From: Parvibaculum sp963696585
Lineage (GTDB): Bacteria > Pseudomonadota > Alphaproteobacteria > Parvibaculales > Parvibaculaceae
Length of the DNA: 64,000 bases
Assembly: GCA_963696585.1 (NCBI GenBank)
Contig: CAVOKW010000009.1
Coordinates: 1-64,000 of the forward strand
Direction: 5' to 3'
In this document: in pieces, positions 26,307 through 35,934 of the stretch
How the letters are laid out: each line of letters opens with the position of its first letter
Position numbering within the stretch: position 1 is the stretch's first letter
The notes under the pieces: generated by a model
The model's database searches: none
Told to the model about the DNA's origin: nothing
Seen by the model: only the letters and a program-made list of their open reading frames with translations
Position numbers and translations under genes: made by a program

Positions 26307-27437
26307 TCAGTATTCTGATTTATTGGCGGTGACAGTCGCGCCCGTATGCATGGGCAGCAACACACGGAAAATGGTGCGGCGTGGCTGGCTGTCGCATTCG
26401 ATGATGCCGCCATGATCGCCGATGATCTTTGCCACCAGCGCCAGTCCCAGACCGGTGCCCGATGCCTTGGTGGTGACAAAGGGATCAAAGAGGTGCGGCA
26501 TCAGATCATCCGGCACGCCGGGACCATTATCGATGACGCAGATTTCAAGCGGCAGGCTGACGCGATCACGGCTGCCGGGCATCGAGAGGCGCACGCCAGG
26601 GCGATAGGCCGTTGTCAGCGTGATTTCGCCATCATGGTCTTCAATGGCTTCTGCCGCGTTCTTCACCAGATTGAGAAAAACCTGAATCAGTTGATCCTTG
26701 TCGCCCAGCACCGCCGGCAATGAAGGATCATACTCCTCCATGATCTTGATTTTTTTGGCAAAGCCCGTGAGCGCCAGCTGCTTGACATGGCCAAGCACCA
26801 GATGAATGTTGACGGGTTCACGCGGAATGGGACGCTCGTCGGAAAAGACTTCCATGCGATCGACAAGCTTGCAGATGCGATCGGTTTCCTCGCAGATAAG
26901 CCGCGTCAAGGTCTTGTCTTCTTCAGCGCCGGAGAGCTCAAGCAATTGCGCCGCGCCACGGATGCCGGAAAGCGGGTTCTTGATTTCATGGGCAAGAATG
27001 GCCGCCATGCCGGTGACGGAACGTGCCGCGCCACGATGGGTGAGTTGCCGATCCATCTTGTGCGCCATGGTGCGAAGCTGAATGATGAGCAGCACATGGC
27101 CGGGCAATTCAGCGAGTGGCGTCACCTGAATATCGACGGCACGGTCGCCCTGACGCGGCGTGCCGATCTCCACACCATATTCATTGACTGACGTGCCCTG
27201 CATGAAGACCTGCTCGATGAGTGTCAGGACAGGGCTGCCAAAGGCGACAAAATCATTGAGCTTGTGACCAAGCAGAATGGCGGAACTGGCCTGAAAGAAC
27301 TGCTCGGCGCTGTCGTTCACATATTCAATACGCATCAGACGATCCAGAATGATGACCGGATGCGGCATGGCATTGAGAATGATGGTTGCGTCGGGTGGTA
27401 CGCTACGCGCGATTTTTTCCAATTGCTGAACCATCAT
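26307..27437 (-). CDS. ntrB: Nitrogen regulation histidine kinase NR(II), NtrB
   Basis: Cytoplasmic kinase/phosphatase of 376 residues that controls NtrC and is itself governed by PII. An N-terminal PAS domain (MPHPVIILDRLMRIEYVNDS) is followed by HisKA with AHEIKNPLSGIRGAAQL and a HATPase_c with NLVKNAAEAI, DNGPGVPDDL and GTGLGLALV. There are no membrane segments. Two tandem ATGs (27437, 27434) begin it; the dusB stop overlaps by 4 bases, showing coupling. Confidence 0.96.
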   Translation of the reverse strand: MMVQQLEKIARSVPPDATIILNAMPHPVIILDRLMRIEYVNDSAEQFFQASSAILLGHKLNDFVAFGSPVLTLIEQVFMQGTSVNEYGVEIGTPRQGDRAVDIQVTPLAELPGHVLLIIQLRTMAHKMDRQLTHRGAARSVTGMAAILAHEIKNPLSGIRGAAQLLELSGAEEDKTLTRLICEETDRICKLVDRMEVFSDERPIPREPVNIHLVLGHVKQLALTGFAKKIKIMEEYDPSLPAVLGDKDQLIQVFLNLVKNAAEAIEDHDGEITLTTAYRPGVRLSMPGSRDRVSLPLEICVIDNGPGVPDDLMPHLFDPFVTTKASGTGLGLALVAKIIGDHGGIIECDSQPRRTIFRVLLPMHTGATVTANKSEY

Positions 27438-28465
27438 GCAGCCTCTCTGGCAGAAGGGTCGCCATGTCGCGATGCTTCTTCTGCGGCGAATTCATAAAAT
27501 TGCGCGAGACGTGCGATCACGCCATCAGGATCGGTCATGCGCACAATGTCACGACGCGCGGCCATGGCTTCATCGGGATAAGCGCGTGACGCCTCTTCCA
27601 GATACCAGGCGAGATGCTTGCGAGCGACACGAATGCCAAGACCCACGCCATAGAGCGAGAGCATGTCCCGATAATGCGCAATGGCGATTTCGCATTGCCT
27701 GATCCATGCAGGCGCGGGCGCGCGCTCGCCCGTCGCCAGAAAGCGCGCGACCTGATCAAGAAACCAGGGCCGACCCTGTGCGCCGCGACCGATCATGACA
27801 CCATCGGCGCCAGAGGCATCGAGAATGGCGCGGGCATCATCGAGGCTCAACACATCGCCATTGGCAATGACGGGGATGGAAACGGCTTTTTTGACTTCCG
27901 AGACGAAGGACCAATCCGCCCTGCCCTTGTAGAACTGGCATCGCGTGCGGCCATGCACCGTGACGAGCTTGATGCCGGCATTCTGGGCGCGGAGGGCAAG
28001 TTCGGGGGCATTACGCGACTGGTCGTCCCAGCCGGTGCGCATTTTGAGGGTGACGGGCACGGAAACGGCGTTGACGGTTGCCTCGATCAGACCGAGCGCA
28101 TGATCGAGATCGCGCATCAGCGCCGAACCGGAAAGGCCGGTTGTCACCTGCTTGGCCGGACAACCCATATTGATGTCTATGATGTCCGCGCCAGAGGCTT
28201 CAGCAAGTTTGGCGCCCTCTGCCATCCAATGGGCCTCGCGCCCGGCAAGCTGGATGGCAAGGGGAAAGATTTCGCCCGTGCCCGCGGCGCGGCGCACGAC
28301 ATCCTTGCGGGCGCGCACCAGCTCCTCGCTGGCGACCATTTCGGAGACGACCAGTCCCGCGCCTTGCTGCCAGACGGCGCGGCGCGTCGGCAAATCCGTC
28401 ACACCCGCCATGGGCGCGAGGAAAACCGGCGATTGCAGGATGTGGTGACCAATTTGAATGGTCAA
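27434..28465 (-). CDS. dusB: tRNA-dihydrouridine synthase (NifR3/DusB family)
   Basis: FMN enzyme that reduces uridine in the tRNA D-loop. The 343-residue protein shows APMAGVTDLPTRRAV near the N-terminus, the INMGCPAKQV motif with the catalytic Cys, KMRTGWDDQSRNAPELA, VTVHGRTRCQFYKG and VIANGDVLSLDDA. The start is TTG at 28465 with AAGGTG upstream. It heads the ntrBC operon, as nifR3 does in rhizobia. Its upstream gap of 141 bases is shared with the divergent ispDF. Confidence 0.94.
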   Translation of the reverse strand: MTIQIGHHILQSPVFLAPMAGVTDLPTRRAVWQQGAGLVVSEMVASEELVRARKDVVRRAAGTGEIFPLAIQLAGREAHWMAEGAKLAEASGADIIDINMGCPAKQVTTGLSGSALMRDLDHALGLIEATVNAVSVPVTLKMRTGWDDQSRNAPELALRAQNAGIKLVTVHGRTRCQFYKGRADWSFVSEVKKAVSIPVIANGDVLSLDDARAILDASGADGVMIGRGAQGRPWFLDQVARFLATGERAPAPAWIRQCEIAIAHYRDMLSLYGVGLGIRVARKHLAWYLEEASRAYPDEAMAARRDIVRMTDPDGVIARLAQFYEFAAEEASRHGDPSAREAA

Positions 28466-28606
28466 TTTTTAGGCACCTTGAAAAATTGCACAATATTCAG
28501 CCACCCTACATGGCGTAAGCAGTTGCAGCAAGATGAAAGCCTCAGATTCAGGCGGAATTTGCTTTTCCCTGTTGCGTGCCGCCGGAGCGAATGCGAAACG
28601 AGAGAC

Positions 28607-29761
28607 ATGATCATTGCCGCTCTCATAGTCGCCGCCGGACGTGGCACGCGCGCCGGTCCGGGCGGCCCCAAGCAATATCGGCAGATTTCCGGGCAATTTG
28701 TATTGCAGCGCAGCATGATGGCTTATGCCACACATCCACTCATTTCCCATATTCAGGCCGTGATCCATGAAGAGGATGCAGCAGACTATGGCTTGGCCGC
28801 AGCGGGGGTGGCGCGCCTTTTACCGCCTGTCACGGGCGGGAAAACGCGCCAGGATTCCGTTCGGGCCGGATTGCGGGCGCTTGCCCCGCTCAAGCCTGAT
28901 CTCGTGCTGATCCATGACGGGGCGCGACCCCTTGTTGATAGGGCGACGATTTCGCGCGTTATTGACGCGCTGGGAACGCATATTGGCGCGGCGGCGGGCA
29001 TGCCCGTCACGGACACGATCCGCCGGGTCGAGGGCGCAATGGCAGGTGAGACGGTGCCGCGTGAAACGCTCTGGCGGGCGCAGACGCCGCAAGGTTTCCG
29101 CTTTGACGACATTCTGGCGGCGCATGAAAAAGCCGTCGGCGCCGATCATACCGATGATGTGGCCGTGGCGCAGGCGGCGGGCCATCACGTGATGATGGTT
29201 CAAGGCAGCGAGAACAATATCAAGATCACCAGCGCCGAAGATATTCAGCGGGCGGAGCGATTGTTGGGCGTGATGAGTGAAACAAGAACAGGTTCCGGCT
29301 TTGATGTGCATCGGTTCGGCCCGGGCGACCACATCATGCTGTGCGGTGTGCGCGTGCCGCATGAACAGGGCCTGATCGGCCATTCCGATGCCGATGCCGG
29401 GCTGCATGCGCTGACCGACGCCATACTCGGCGCGATTGGCGCGGGCGATATCGGCCAGCATTTTCCGCCAGGCGATGCGAAGTGGCGCGGCGCATCGTCT
29501 GATATTTTTCTGGCTCATGCCGCGGCACTTGCAACTCAGGCAGGTGCTCGCATCGTGCATGTCGATGTGACGGTGATTTGCGAGCGGCCCAAGGTCGGCC
29601 CGCATCGCGACGCCATGCGGACGCGCATTGCCGGGATATTAAATCTTGATGTGAGCCGTGTCAGCGTCAAAGCGACAACGACAGAGGGCCTTGGCTTTAC
29701 CGGGCGCGGCGAAGGCCTGGCCACACAAGCGCTGGCCAGCCTGCAATTCAGCGGGGCCTAG
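28607..29761 (+). CDS. ispDF: Bifunctional IspD/IspF, MEP isoprenoid pathway
   Basis: Fusion of 384 residues. The N-terminal CDP-ME synthase (about 1-225) has LIVAAGRGTRAGPGGPKQY, HDGARPLVD and TDDVAVAQAAG. The C-terminal MECDP synthase (about 226-384) has GSGFDVHRFGPGDHIMLCG, HSDADAGLHALTDAILGA, and KATTTEGLGFTGRGEG with its metal and substrate residues. Together they cover two non-adjacent steps of the pathway; IspE, which acts between them, is not here. The ATG at 28607 is the correct start; the same frame stays open far upstream by chance. Confidence 0.95.
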   Translation: MIIAALIVAAGRGTRAGPGGPKQYRQISGQFVLQRSMMAYATHPLISHIQAVIHEEDAADYGLAAAGVARLLPPVTGGKTRQDSVRAGLRALAPLKPDLVLIHDGARPLVDRATISRVIDALGTHIGAAAGMPVTDTIRRVEGAMAGETVPRETLWRAQTPQGFRFDDILAAHEKAVGADHTDDVAVAQAAGHHVMMVQGSENNIKITSAEDIQRAERLLGVMSETRTGSGFDVHRFGPGDHIMLCGVRVPHEQGLIGHSDADAGLHALTDAILGAIGAGDIGQHFPPGDAKWRGASSDIFLAHAAALATQAGARIVHVDVTVICERPKVGPHRDAMRTRIAGILNLDVSRVSVKATTTEGLGFTGRGEGLATQALASLQFSGA

Positions 29762-29764
29762 AAC

Positions 29765-30244
29765 TTGTTCAAGCCCCTCCCCGCTGGACTTCGGCTCACG
29801 GATCCCGTTGCCTTTCTGGCAACATGGTTTGGCAGTGGCCTGGCGGCCAGGGCGCCGGGCACATGGGGCTCACTGGCAGCCCTGCCCTTTGCTTACGGGC
29901 TGATGCTGGCGGGCGGCACATGGCTTTTGCTCCTTGCCGCCATTTTCGTTTTTGTTCTCGGCATCTGGGCGGCTGATAAATATGCCGCCCTGCTTGGTAC
30001 CAGCGACCCATCCGAAGTGGTGATTGATGAAGTCGCGGCGATGTGGCTGACCCTCATAGCCGCACCGATGACGCCACTTGGCTGGCTCATCGCCTTTGGG
30101 CTTTTCCGTCTGTTTGACATCGCCAAGCCATGGCCCGTCAGTCTTGCCGACCGGACGCTCAAGGGCGGATTTGGCATCATGGCCGACGATATTCTGGCGG
30201 CGATTTATGCCATGATTGTGCTTGTTCTCACTCGCGCGATCTGA
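29765..30244 (+). CDS. pgpA: Phosphatidylglycerophosphatase A
   Basis: Membrane phosphatase of 159 residues that makes phosphatidylglycerol from PGP. The PgpA signatures are RAPGTWGSLAALP, DPSEVVIDEVAAMW, FRLFDIAKPWPV and KGGFGIMADDILAA, with hydrophobic helices between (LMLAGGTWLLLLAAIFVFVLG). The start is a TTG three bases after the ispDF stop. The order ispDF-pgpA-cinA is conserved in the group and suggests one transcript. Confidence 0.93.
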   Translation: MFKPLPAGLRLTDPVAFLATWFGSGLAARAPGTWGSLAALPFAYGLMLAGGTWLLLLAAIFVFVLGIWAADKYAALLGTSDPSEVVIDEVAAMWLTLIAAPMTPLGWLIAFGLFRLFDIAKPWPVSLADRTLKGGFGIMADDILAAIYAMIVLVLTRAI

Positions 30245-30259
30245 GCGGAGATAAGGCCG

Positions 30260-30754
30260 ATGTCTCTCTTTCCCAAACCGCTGCTGCAAAGGGCCAGCCT
30301 GCTGCTTGCTGAGGCACGCGACGCCAAGCTCAAGATTGCGGCTGCCGAATCCTGCACCGGTGGTTTGATCTCCGCTCTCTTCACCGAAATCCCCGGCTCG
30401 TCAGATGTATTTGAGCGAGGCTTCATTGTTTATTCCAATGATGCCAAGCGCGACATGCTGGGTGTGCCTGGCGATCTCATCGCCGATATGGGCGCGGTGA
30501 GCGAACCTGTGGCGCGCGCCATGGCGGAAGGGGCACTCAATCATTCACGCGCCTCGCTCTCGGTGTCTGTGACGGGTGTTGCGGGACCGGGCGGCGGCAC
30601 GCCGATGAAGCCTGTGGGCCTTGTGCATTTCGGCGCGGCGCGGCGCGGGCGCAGCATCATTCATGAGGTGCATGAGTTTGGCGATATCGGGCGCGAGAAC
30701 GTGCGGCTCAAAAGCGTCGAGACGGCGCTGATCCTGCTCGCCAAACTGATCTGA
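30260..30754 (+). CDS. pncC: CinA C-terminal family, nicotinamide-nucleotide amidohydrolase
   Basis: The 164-residue protein is only the CinA C-terminal domain, which deamidates NMN to NaMN in pyridine nucleotide salvage. Motifs are AAESCTGGLISALFTEIPGSS, ERGFIVYSNDAKRDMLGV, VTGVAGPGGGTPMKPVGLV. The N-terminal MoaB-like domain of full CinA is absent, as usual in proteobacteria. An ATG with GGAGATAAGG upstream lies 15 bases after pgpA. It converges on ratA, with 2 bases between the stops. Confidence 0.92.
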   Translation: MSLFPKPLLQRASLLLAEARDAKLKIAAAESCTGGLISALFTEIPGSSDVFERGFIVYSNDAKRDMLGVPGDLIADMGAVSEPVARAMAEGALNHSRASLSVSVTGVAGPGGGTPMKPVGLVHFGAARRGRSIIHEVHEFGDIGRENVRLKSVETALILLAKLI

Positions 30755-30756
30755 GA

Positions 30757-31233
30757 TCAGATGGCGCTTGGCGCTGGCAGATTTTTTGCGCCATAGAGCA
30801 CTTCAGCGCGCGCCAGAAAGGCTTCCATCATGCGCGTGAAGGCCTTGGCGAAAACGCCATTCATCAGCTTTTGCAACACGCCGTTTCTGAACTCAAAATC
30901 CAGATAGAAATGCACGCGGCAGGTATTGTCTGGCAGGGTTTCAAATGTCCAGCGATTGGTGAGGTGACGAAACGGCCCCTGTACCAGCGCCACGGAGATG
31001 TCGCGCTCGACATTGTTCAGCGTCACGCGGCTGGTAAATTGTTCGCGGAAAAGTTTATAGGCGACCATCAGGTCGGCGAGCAGCACCTGGCGGCCATCAA
31101 CTTCTTCACGCTTGCGAATGCGCGCACCTGAACACCATGGCAGGAAATCGGGATAGCGCTCGACATCGCAGACCATGGTGTACATGTCGTCGGCGCTATA
31201 TGCGACCTGTCGGCTTTCATGAACGCTGGGCAT
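30757..31233 (-). CDS. ratA: RatA/COQ10 family START-domain protein
   Basis: The 158-residue START-like protein binds a hydrophobic ligand. In alphaproteobacteria this family is tied to ubiquinone function (COQ10); in E. coli RatA was described as a toxin blocking 70S assembly. Motifs: SADDMYTMVCDVERYPDFLPWCSGARI, FREQFTSRVTLN, GPFRHLTNRWTFETL and the C-terminal helix LMNGVFAKAFTRMMEAFLARA. The ATG at 31233 is used. It lies 4 bases after lipA, so it belongs to that operon. Confidence 0.92.
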   Translation of the reverse strand: MPSVHESRQVAYSADDMYTMVCDVERYPDFLPWCSGARIRKREEVDGRQVLLADLMVAYKLFREQFTSRVTLNNVERDISVALVQGPFRHLTNRWTFETLPDNTCRVHFYLDFEFRNGVLQKLMNGVFAKAFTRMMEAFLARAEVLYGAKNLPAPSAI

Positions 31234-31237
31234 GGGA

Positions 31238-32212
31238 TCAGGCGCGCCGCGCAACTTCGGCGACACGCGCCGCGCGCAGTTTTTCAAAGTCGCTATCTGC
31301 GTGATAGGACGAGCGCGTCAGCGGGCTTGCCGAGACAAGCGAAAAGCCTTTGGCGCGGGCGATGGTTTCATAGGACTTGAACTCGTCCGGCGTGACAAAG
31401 CGATCAATCGCAGCGTGCTTGCGCGTTGGCTGGAGATACTGGCCAATCGTCAGAAAGTCGATACTGGCCGAACGCATATCATCCATGACCTGCAGGACTT
31501 CTTCGCGGGCTTCGCCAAGCCCGACCATGATGCCGGACTTGGTGAATATCGTCGGGTCGATTTCCTTGACGCGCTGAAGCAGGCGCAGCGAATGGAAATA
31601 GCGCGCGCCGGGGCGGATGTTGAGATAGAGACGCGGTACGGTTTCGAGATTGTGATTGAAAACATCGGGTCGCGCGGCAACGACCTTTTCAAGCACGCCT
31701 TCCTTGCGCAGGAAGTCCGGCGTCAGGATTTCAATGGTGGTGCCGGGCGAGAGGCGGCGGATGGCCTCGATCACTTCGACAAAGTGCTGCGCGCCGCCAT
31801 CGGCCAGATCGTCGCGATCAACCGAGGTGATGACGACATGGCGTAGACCGAGTTTGGCAACCGCGATGCCGACATGCTCGGGTTCATCGGGATCAAGCGC
31901 GGCGGGAAGTCCTGTTTTGACATTGCAGAAAGAGCAGGCGCGCGTGCAGGTATCGCCCATGATCATCATGGTGGCGTGTTTTTGCGACCAGCATTCGCCG
32001 ATATTGGGGCAGCCTGCCTCTTCGCAGACCGTCACCAGATTGTTCTCGTGAACAATCTTTTTCGTCTCGGTATAGACGGGCGAGCCGGGTGCCTTGACCC
32101 TGATCCAGTCAGGTTTGCGCAGCACCTCGGTATCAGGCCGATGGGCCTTTTCCGGGTGGCGCGGGCGGGGTTTTCCGCCGGGGCCGACTAATTTGTCGAT
32201 GATGGTGACCAT
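31238..32212 (-). CDS. lipA: Lipoyl synthase
   Basis: Radical SAM enzyme that inserts two sulfurs into octanoyl groups on lipoyl domains. The auxiliary cluster motif is CEEAGCPNIGEC, the SAM cluster motif is CTRACSFC, and the C-terminal RSSYHA carries the Ser ligand. The ATG at 32212 gives 324 residues; a TTG at 32224 is possible. Its place downstream of pdhABC-lpd fits, since PdhB and PdhC here carry lipoyl domains that need this cofactor. Confidence 0.96.
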   Translation of the reverse strand: MVTIIDKLVGPGGKPRPRHPEKAHRPDTEVLRKPDWIRVKAPGSPVYTETKKIVHENNLVTVCEEAGCPNIGECWSQKHATMMIMGDTCTRACSFCNVKTGLPAALDPDEPEHVGIAVAKLGLRHVVITSVDRDDLADGGAQHFVEVIEAIRRLSPGTTIEILTPDFLRKEGVLEKVVAARPDVFNHNLETVPRLYLNIRPGARYFHSLRLLQRVKEIDPTIFTKSGIMVGLGEAREEVLQVMDDMRSASIDFLTIGQYLQPTRKHAAIDRFVTPDEFKSYETIARAKGFSLVSASPLTRSSYHADSDFEKLRAARVAEVARRA

Positions 32213-32409
32213 GTATCCCGCCAAGCGTCGAGTGACCTGATATGGATAGACTCTCGCCGCCTTTCAAGCAAGGCGCGACGGAAAGCCGCCTCACTCGAAG
32301 GCAGATCGCCGCCATAAGCGCCCGACATGTGCCGATTGAGGCTATCGGGCAGGATCACAACCGCATTCTTCTCCCGCCCTGGGGCCGAAGAATGCGGTGT
32401 GTTCGCCAT
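32188..32409 (-). CDS. Small hypothetical protein, coupled to terC and lipA
   Basis: A 73-residue frame begins at an ATG that shares bases with the terC stop (TAATG) and ends 25 bases inside lipA. Residues about 15-60 (VVILPDSLNRHMSGAYGG, then SSEAAFRRALLERRRESIHI) look like a compact charged helix-rich domain; no signal peptide or membrane segment. I do not recognise the family. The stop/start overlap on one side and the overlap with lipA on the other argue that it is translated, but codon-level support is limited by its length. Confidence 0.5.
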   Translation of the reverse strand: MANTPHSSAPGREKNAVVILPDSLNRHMSGAYGGDLPSSEAAFRRALLERRRESIHIRSLDAWRDTWSPSSTN

Positions 32410-33152
32410 TATTTTTCGGCCTGTACGGTTTCTTTGGCGCGGCGTCGCCCCTGGGCCCAAAGATTGAGCGACTCCACACCAATCGAGAAGGCAACAGCAA
32501 AGTACAGATAAGCCTTGGGAATGTGGAAGGCGAGCGCGTCGGCCACCAGCGAGACACCGATGAGTATGAGGAAGCTCAGGGCGAGCATCTTCACAGTCGG
32601 GTGACGATCGACAAAGGCGGAGACGGATTCAGCGGCGAAGATCATGACAAAAACCGCAGCGAGCACGGCGGTTGCCATGATCTCGAAATGATCGGACATG
32701 CCGACGGCTGTCATCACCGTGTCGAGCGAGAAGACGATGTCGATAATGGCGATTTGCAGGACAACGGAGAGCATGGAGGGCATGTTCTTGATCTCCCCGG
32801 CATGATCCGTTTCGCCACCTTCAACGGCGTGGTGAATCTCGGTCGTGGATTTGGCAATCAGGAACAAGCCACCCACAAGCAGGATGATGTCGCGCCATGA
32901 GAGGTCATAGCCAAGGACCGAGACGACCGGCTGGCTGAGCGTGACCACCCAGGCGACCGAGCCGAGCAAGATAAGCCGGGTAGCCAGTGCTGCAAACAGA
33001 CCCAGGCGGCGGCCCAGCTTCTGCTTATCCTTGGGCAGGCGCGAGGCAAGGATCGACAGGAAAATGAGATTATCGACACCCAGAACAATTTCGAGAACCG
33101 TCAGGGTCAGCAGGCTTGCCCAATTTTCCGGGCTCGAAAAAATCTCAATCAT
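32409..33152 (-). CDS. TerC/Alx family integral membrane protein
   Basis: Seven-helix membrane protein of 247 residues. TerC/Alx proteins are linked to manganese export and metal or tellurite tolerance; some act at Sec-secreted metalloproteins. The family motifs EIVLGVDNLIFLSIL (residues about 14-28) and IIDIVFSLDTVMTAVGM carry the membrane-embedded acidic residues thought to bind metal. It starts at the ATG at 33152, 10 bases after lpd. It is an unexpected member of a PDH-lipoate operon. Confidence 0.9.
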   Translation of the reverse strand: MIEIFSSPENWASLLTLTVLEIVLGVDNLIFLSILASRLPKDKQKLGRRLGLFAALATRLILLGSVAWVVTLSQPVVSVLGYDLSWRDIILLVGGLFLIAKSTTEIHHAVEGGETDHAGEIKNMPSMLSVVLQIAIIDIVFSLDTVMTAVGMSDHFEIMATAVLAAVFVMIFAAESVSAFVDRHPTVKMLALSFLILIGVSLVADALAFHIPKAYLYFAVAFSIGVESLNLWAQGRRRAKETVQAEK

Positions 33153-33162
33153 GATTACCAAA

Positions 33163-34566
<1,404 letters not shown>

Positions 34567-34610
34567 GTCTTGTTTGCCTTTCGCATAAATCCGTTCGCGC
34601 CCAGTTGCTC

Positions 34611-35924
34611 TCAGAGCAGCATGGAGGGCGGATATTCCACATAGGCTTTGAAGACCTGAAGGAATTGCGCGCCCAAGGCACCATCAATGGCGCGATGGTC
34701 GCAGGACAAGGTCACCGTCATGACATTGGCGATTTCAATTTTGCCATTGCGGACAACAGGACGCTCCTCGCCCTTGCCAACAGCCAGAATGCTTGCCTGT
34801 GGCGGGTTGATGACCGCTGTGAACTGCTTGACGCCGAACATGCCGAGATTGGAGATCGAGAAGCCGCCGCCTTCATATTCGCTTGGTTTCAGCTTCCTGG
34901 TGCGGGCGCGTTCGGCCAGCGATTTGGCTTCTGCCGAGATTTCGGCAAGCCCCTTGGTTTGCGCATTTTTCACGATGGGCGTGATCAGCCCGCCATCAAT
35001 CGCGACGGCAATGCCGATATCGGCATTTTTGTGCTTGAGAATGGCGTTGCCCGCGAAGCTCACATTGGCGTCCGGCACCTTGATGAGCGCCAATGCAGCG
35101 GCGCGGATCAGAAAATCATTGACCGAGAGCTTGACGCCCTTGTCGCCCGCCTGCCCGTTCAGCACGTTCCGCACACGGAGCAATTCGTCCAGTTCGCAAT
35201 CGATCGTCACATAGAAATGCGGGATTTCCTGCATCGACTGTGTGAGGCGTCGCGCAATGGTTTTGCGCATATTGTCGAGCGGCACTTCTTCATATGAACC
35301 GGGCTCAAAATAGACGCGCGGATCAACGCCGGGTAGCAGCGCGGCGGAAGCAGCCGGTGCAGCGCCCGGCTTGCGGGCGGCGCCGGGCGTGGCATTGGTG
35401 ACGTCCGCCTTGACGATGCGGCCACGCGGGCCGGAACCTGTGATGGCTGTCAGATCGACGCCCTTATCAGCAGCGATGCGGCGGGCGAGCGGCGAGGCAA
35501 AGACGCGCGTCTCGCCCCCCCTCACCCGCCCGCCATTGGCATGGCTCGCCGCCCTCTCCCCGGAGGGGAGAGGGGCAGGTTTAGCGATGCTCGCGCCCTC
35601 CCCCCCCTGGGGAGAGGGTTGGGGTGAGGGGCTTTTTGCGACAGGCGCGTCCTTTGGGCCCATGAGCGCGCCAGCTTCCTCGCCCTCGCCCAGCAAAATG
35701 GCGATGGGCTTGTTGACGGCGACGCCTTCGGTGCCTTCAGCGACAAGGATCTTGCCGATGCGGCCCTCATCCACCGCTTCGACTTCCATTGTCGCCTTAT
35801 CGGTTTCAATTTCGGCGATGACATCGCCGGATTTGACTTCGTCGCCTTCCTTGACCAGCCACTTGGTAAGCTTGCCCTCTTCCATGGTCGGCGAGAGCGC
35901 GGGCATCAGGATTTCTGTTGGCAT
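34611..35924 (-). CDS. pdhC: Pyruvate dehydrogenase E2, dihydrolipoamide acetyltransferase
   Basis: Core of the PDH complex, 437 residues. One lipoyl domain (residues 1-80, ETDKATMEVEAVDEG with the lipoyl Lys), a linker of about 50 residues, an E3/E1-binding domain (VFASPLARRIAADKGVDL, then GSGPRGRIVKADV) and the catalytic domain ending in LSCDHRAIDGALGAQFL (HxxxDG). The linker (SPSPQPSPQGGEG, then LPSGERAASHANGGRVRGG) is the in-frame translation of a palindromic DNA repeat. It follows pdhB by 10 bases. Confidence 0.96.
   Translation of the reverse strand: MPTEILMPALSPTMEEGKLTKWLVKEGDEVKSGDVIAEIETDKATMEVEAVDEGRIGKILVAEGTEGVAVNKPIAILLGEGEEAGALMGPKDAPVAKSPSPQPSPQGGEGASIAKPAPLPSGERAASHANGGRVRGGETRVFASPLARRIAADKGVDLTAITGSGPRGRIVKADVTNATPGAARKPGAAPAASAALLPGVDPRVYFEPGSYEEVPLDNMRKTIARRLTQSMQEIPHFYVTIDCELDELLRVRNVLNGQAGDKGVKLSVNDFLIRAAALALIKVPDANVSFAGNAILKHKNADIGIAVAIDGGLITPIVKNAQTKGLAEISAEAKSLAERARTRKLKPSEYEGGGFSISNLGMFGVKQFTAVINPPQASILAVGKGEERPVVRNGKIEIANVMTVTLSCDHRAIDGALGAQFLQVFKAYVEYPPSMLL
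35512..35634. repeat. Palindromic repeat inserted in frame in pdhC
   Basis: The DNA encoding the PdhC linker contains CCCTCTCCCC...GGGGAGAGGG inverted units and the stretch GAGAGGGTTGGGGTGAGGGG. This last stretch is present again in pdhB at about 37038-37057. Its length keeps the frame open and it sits in a disordered linker, where an insertion is tolerated. The same kind of repeat is widespread in proteobacterial intergenic DNA. Confidence 0.75.
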
Positions 35925-35934
35925 GTCGCTCTCC

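Noticed and set aside
27614..28606. Long plus-strand open frame leading into ispDF (would give a 715-residue protein)
   Set aside because: The part before 28607 is antisense to dusB and has no family features; the IspD N-terminus starts exactly at the ATG at 28607.
30757..31233. RatA as part of a toxin-antitoxin pair
   Set aside because: No RatB-like (UPF0125) partner gene is adjacent; the context with lipA fits the COQ10-like role in alphaproteobacteria better.
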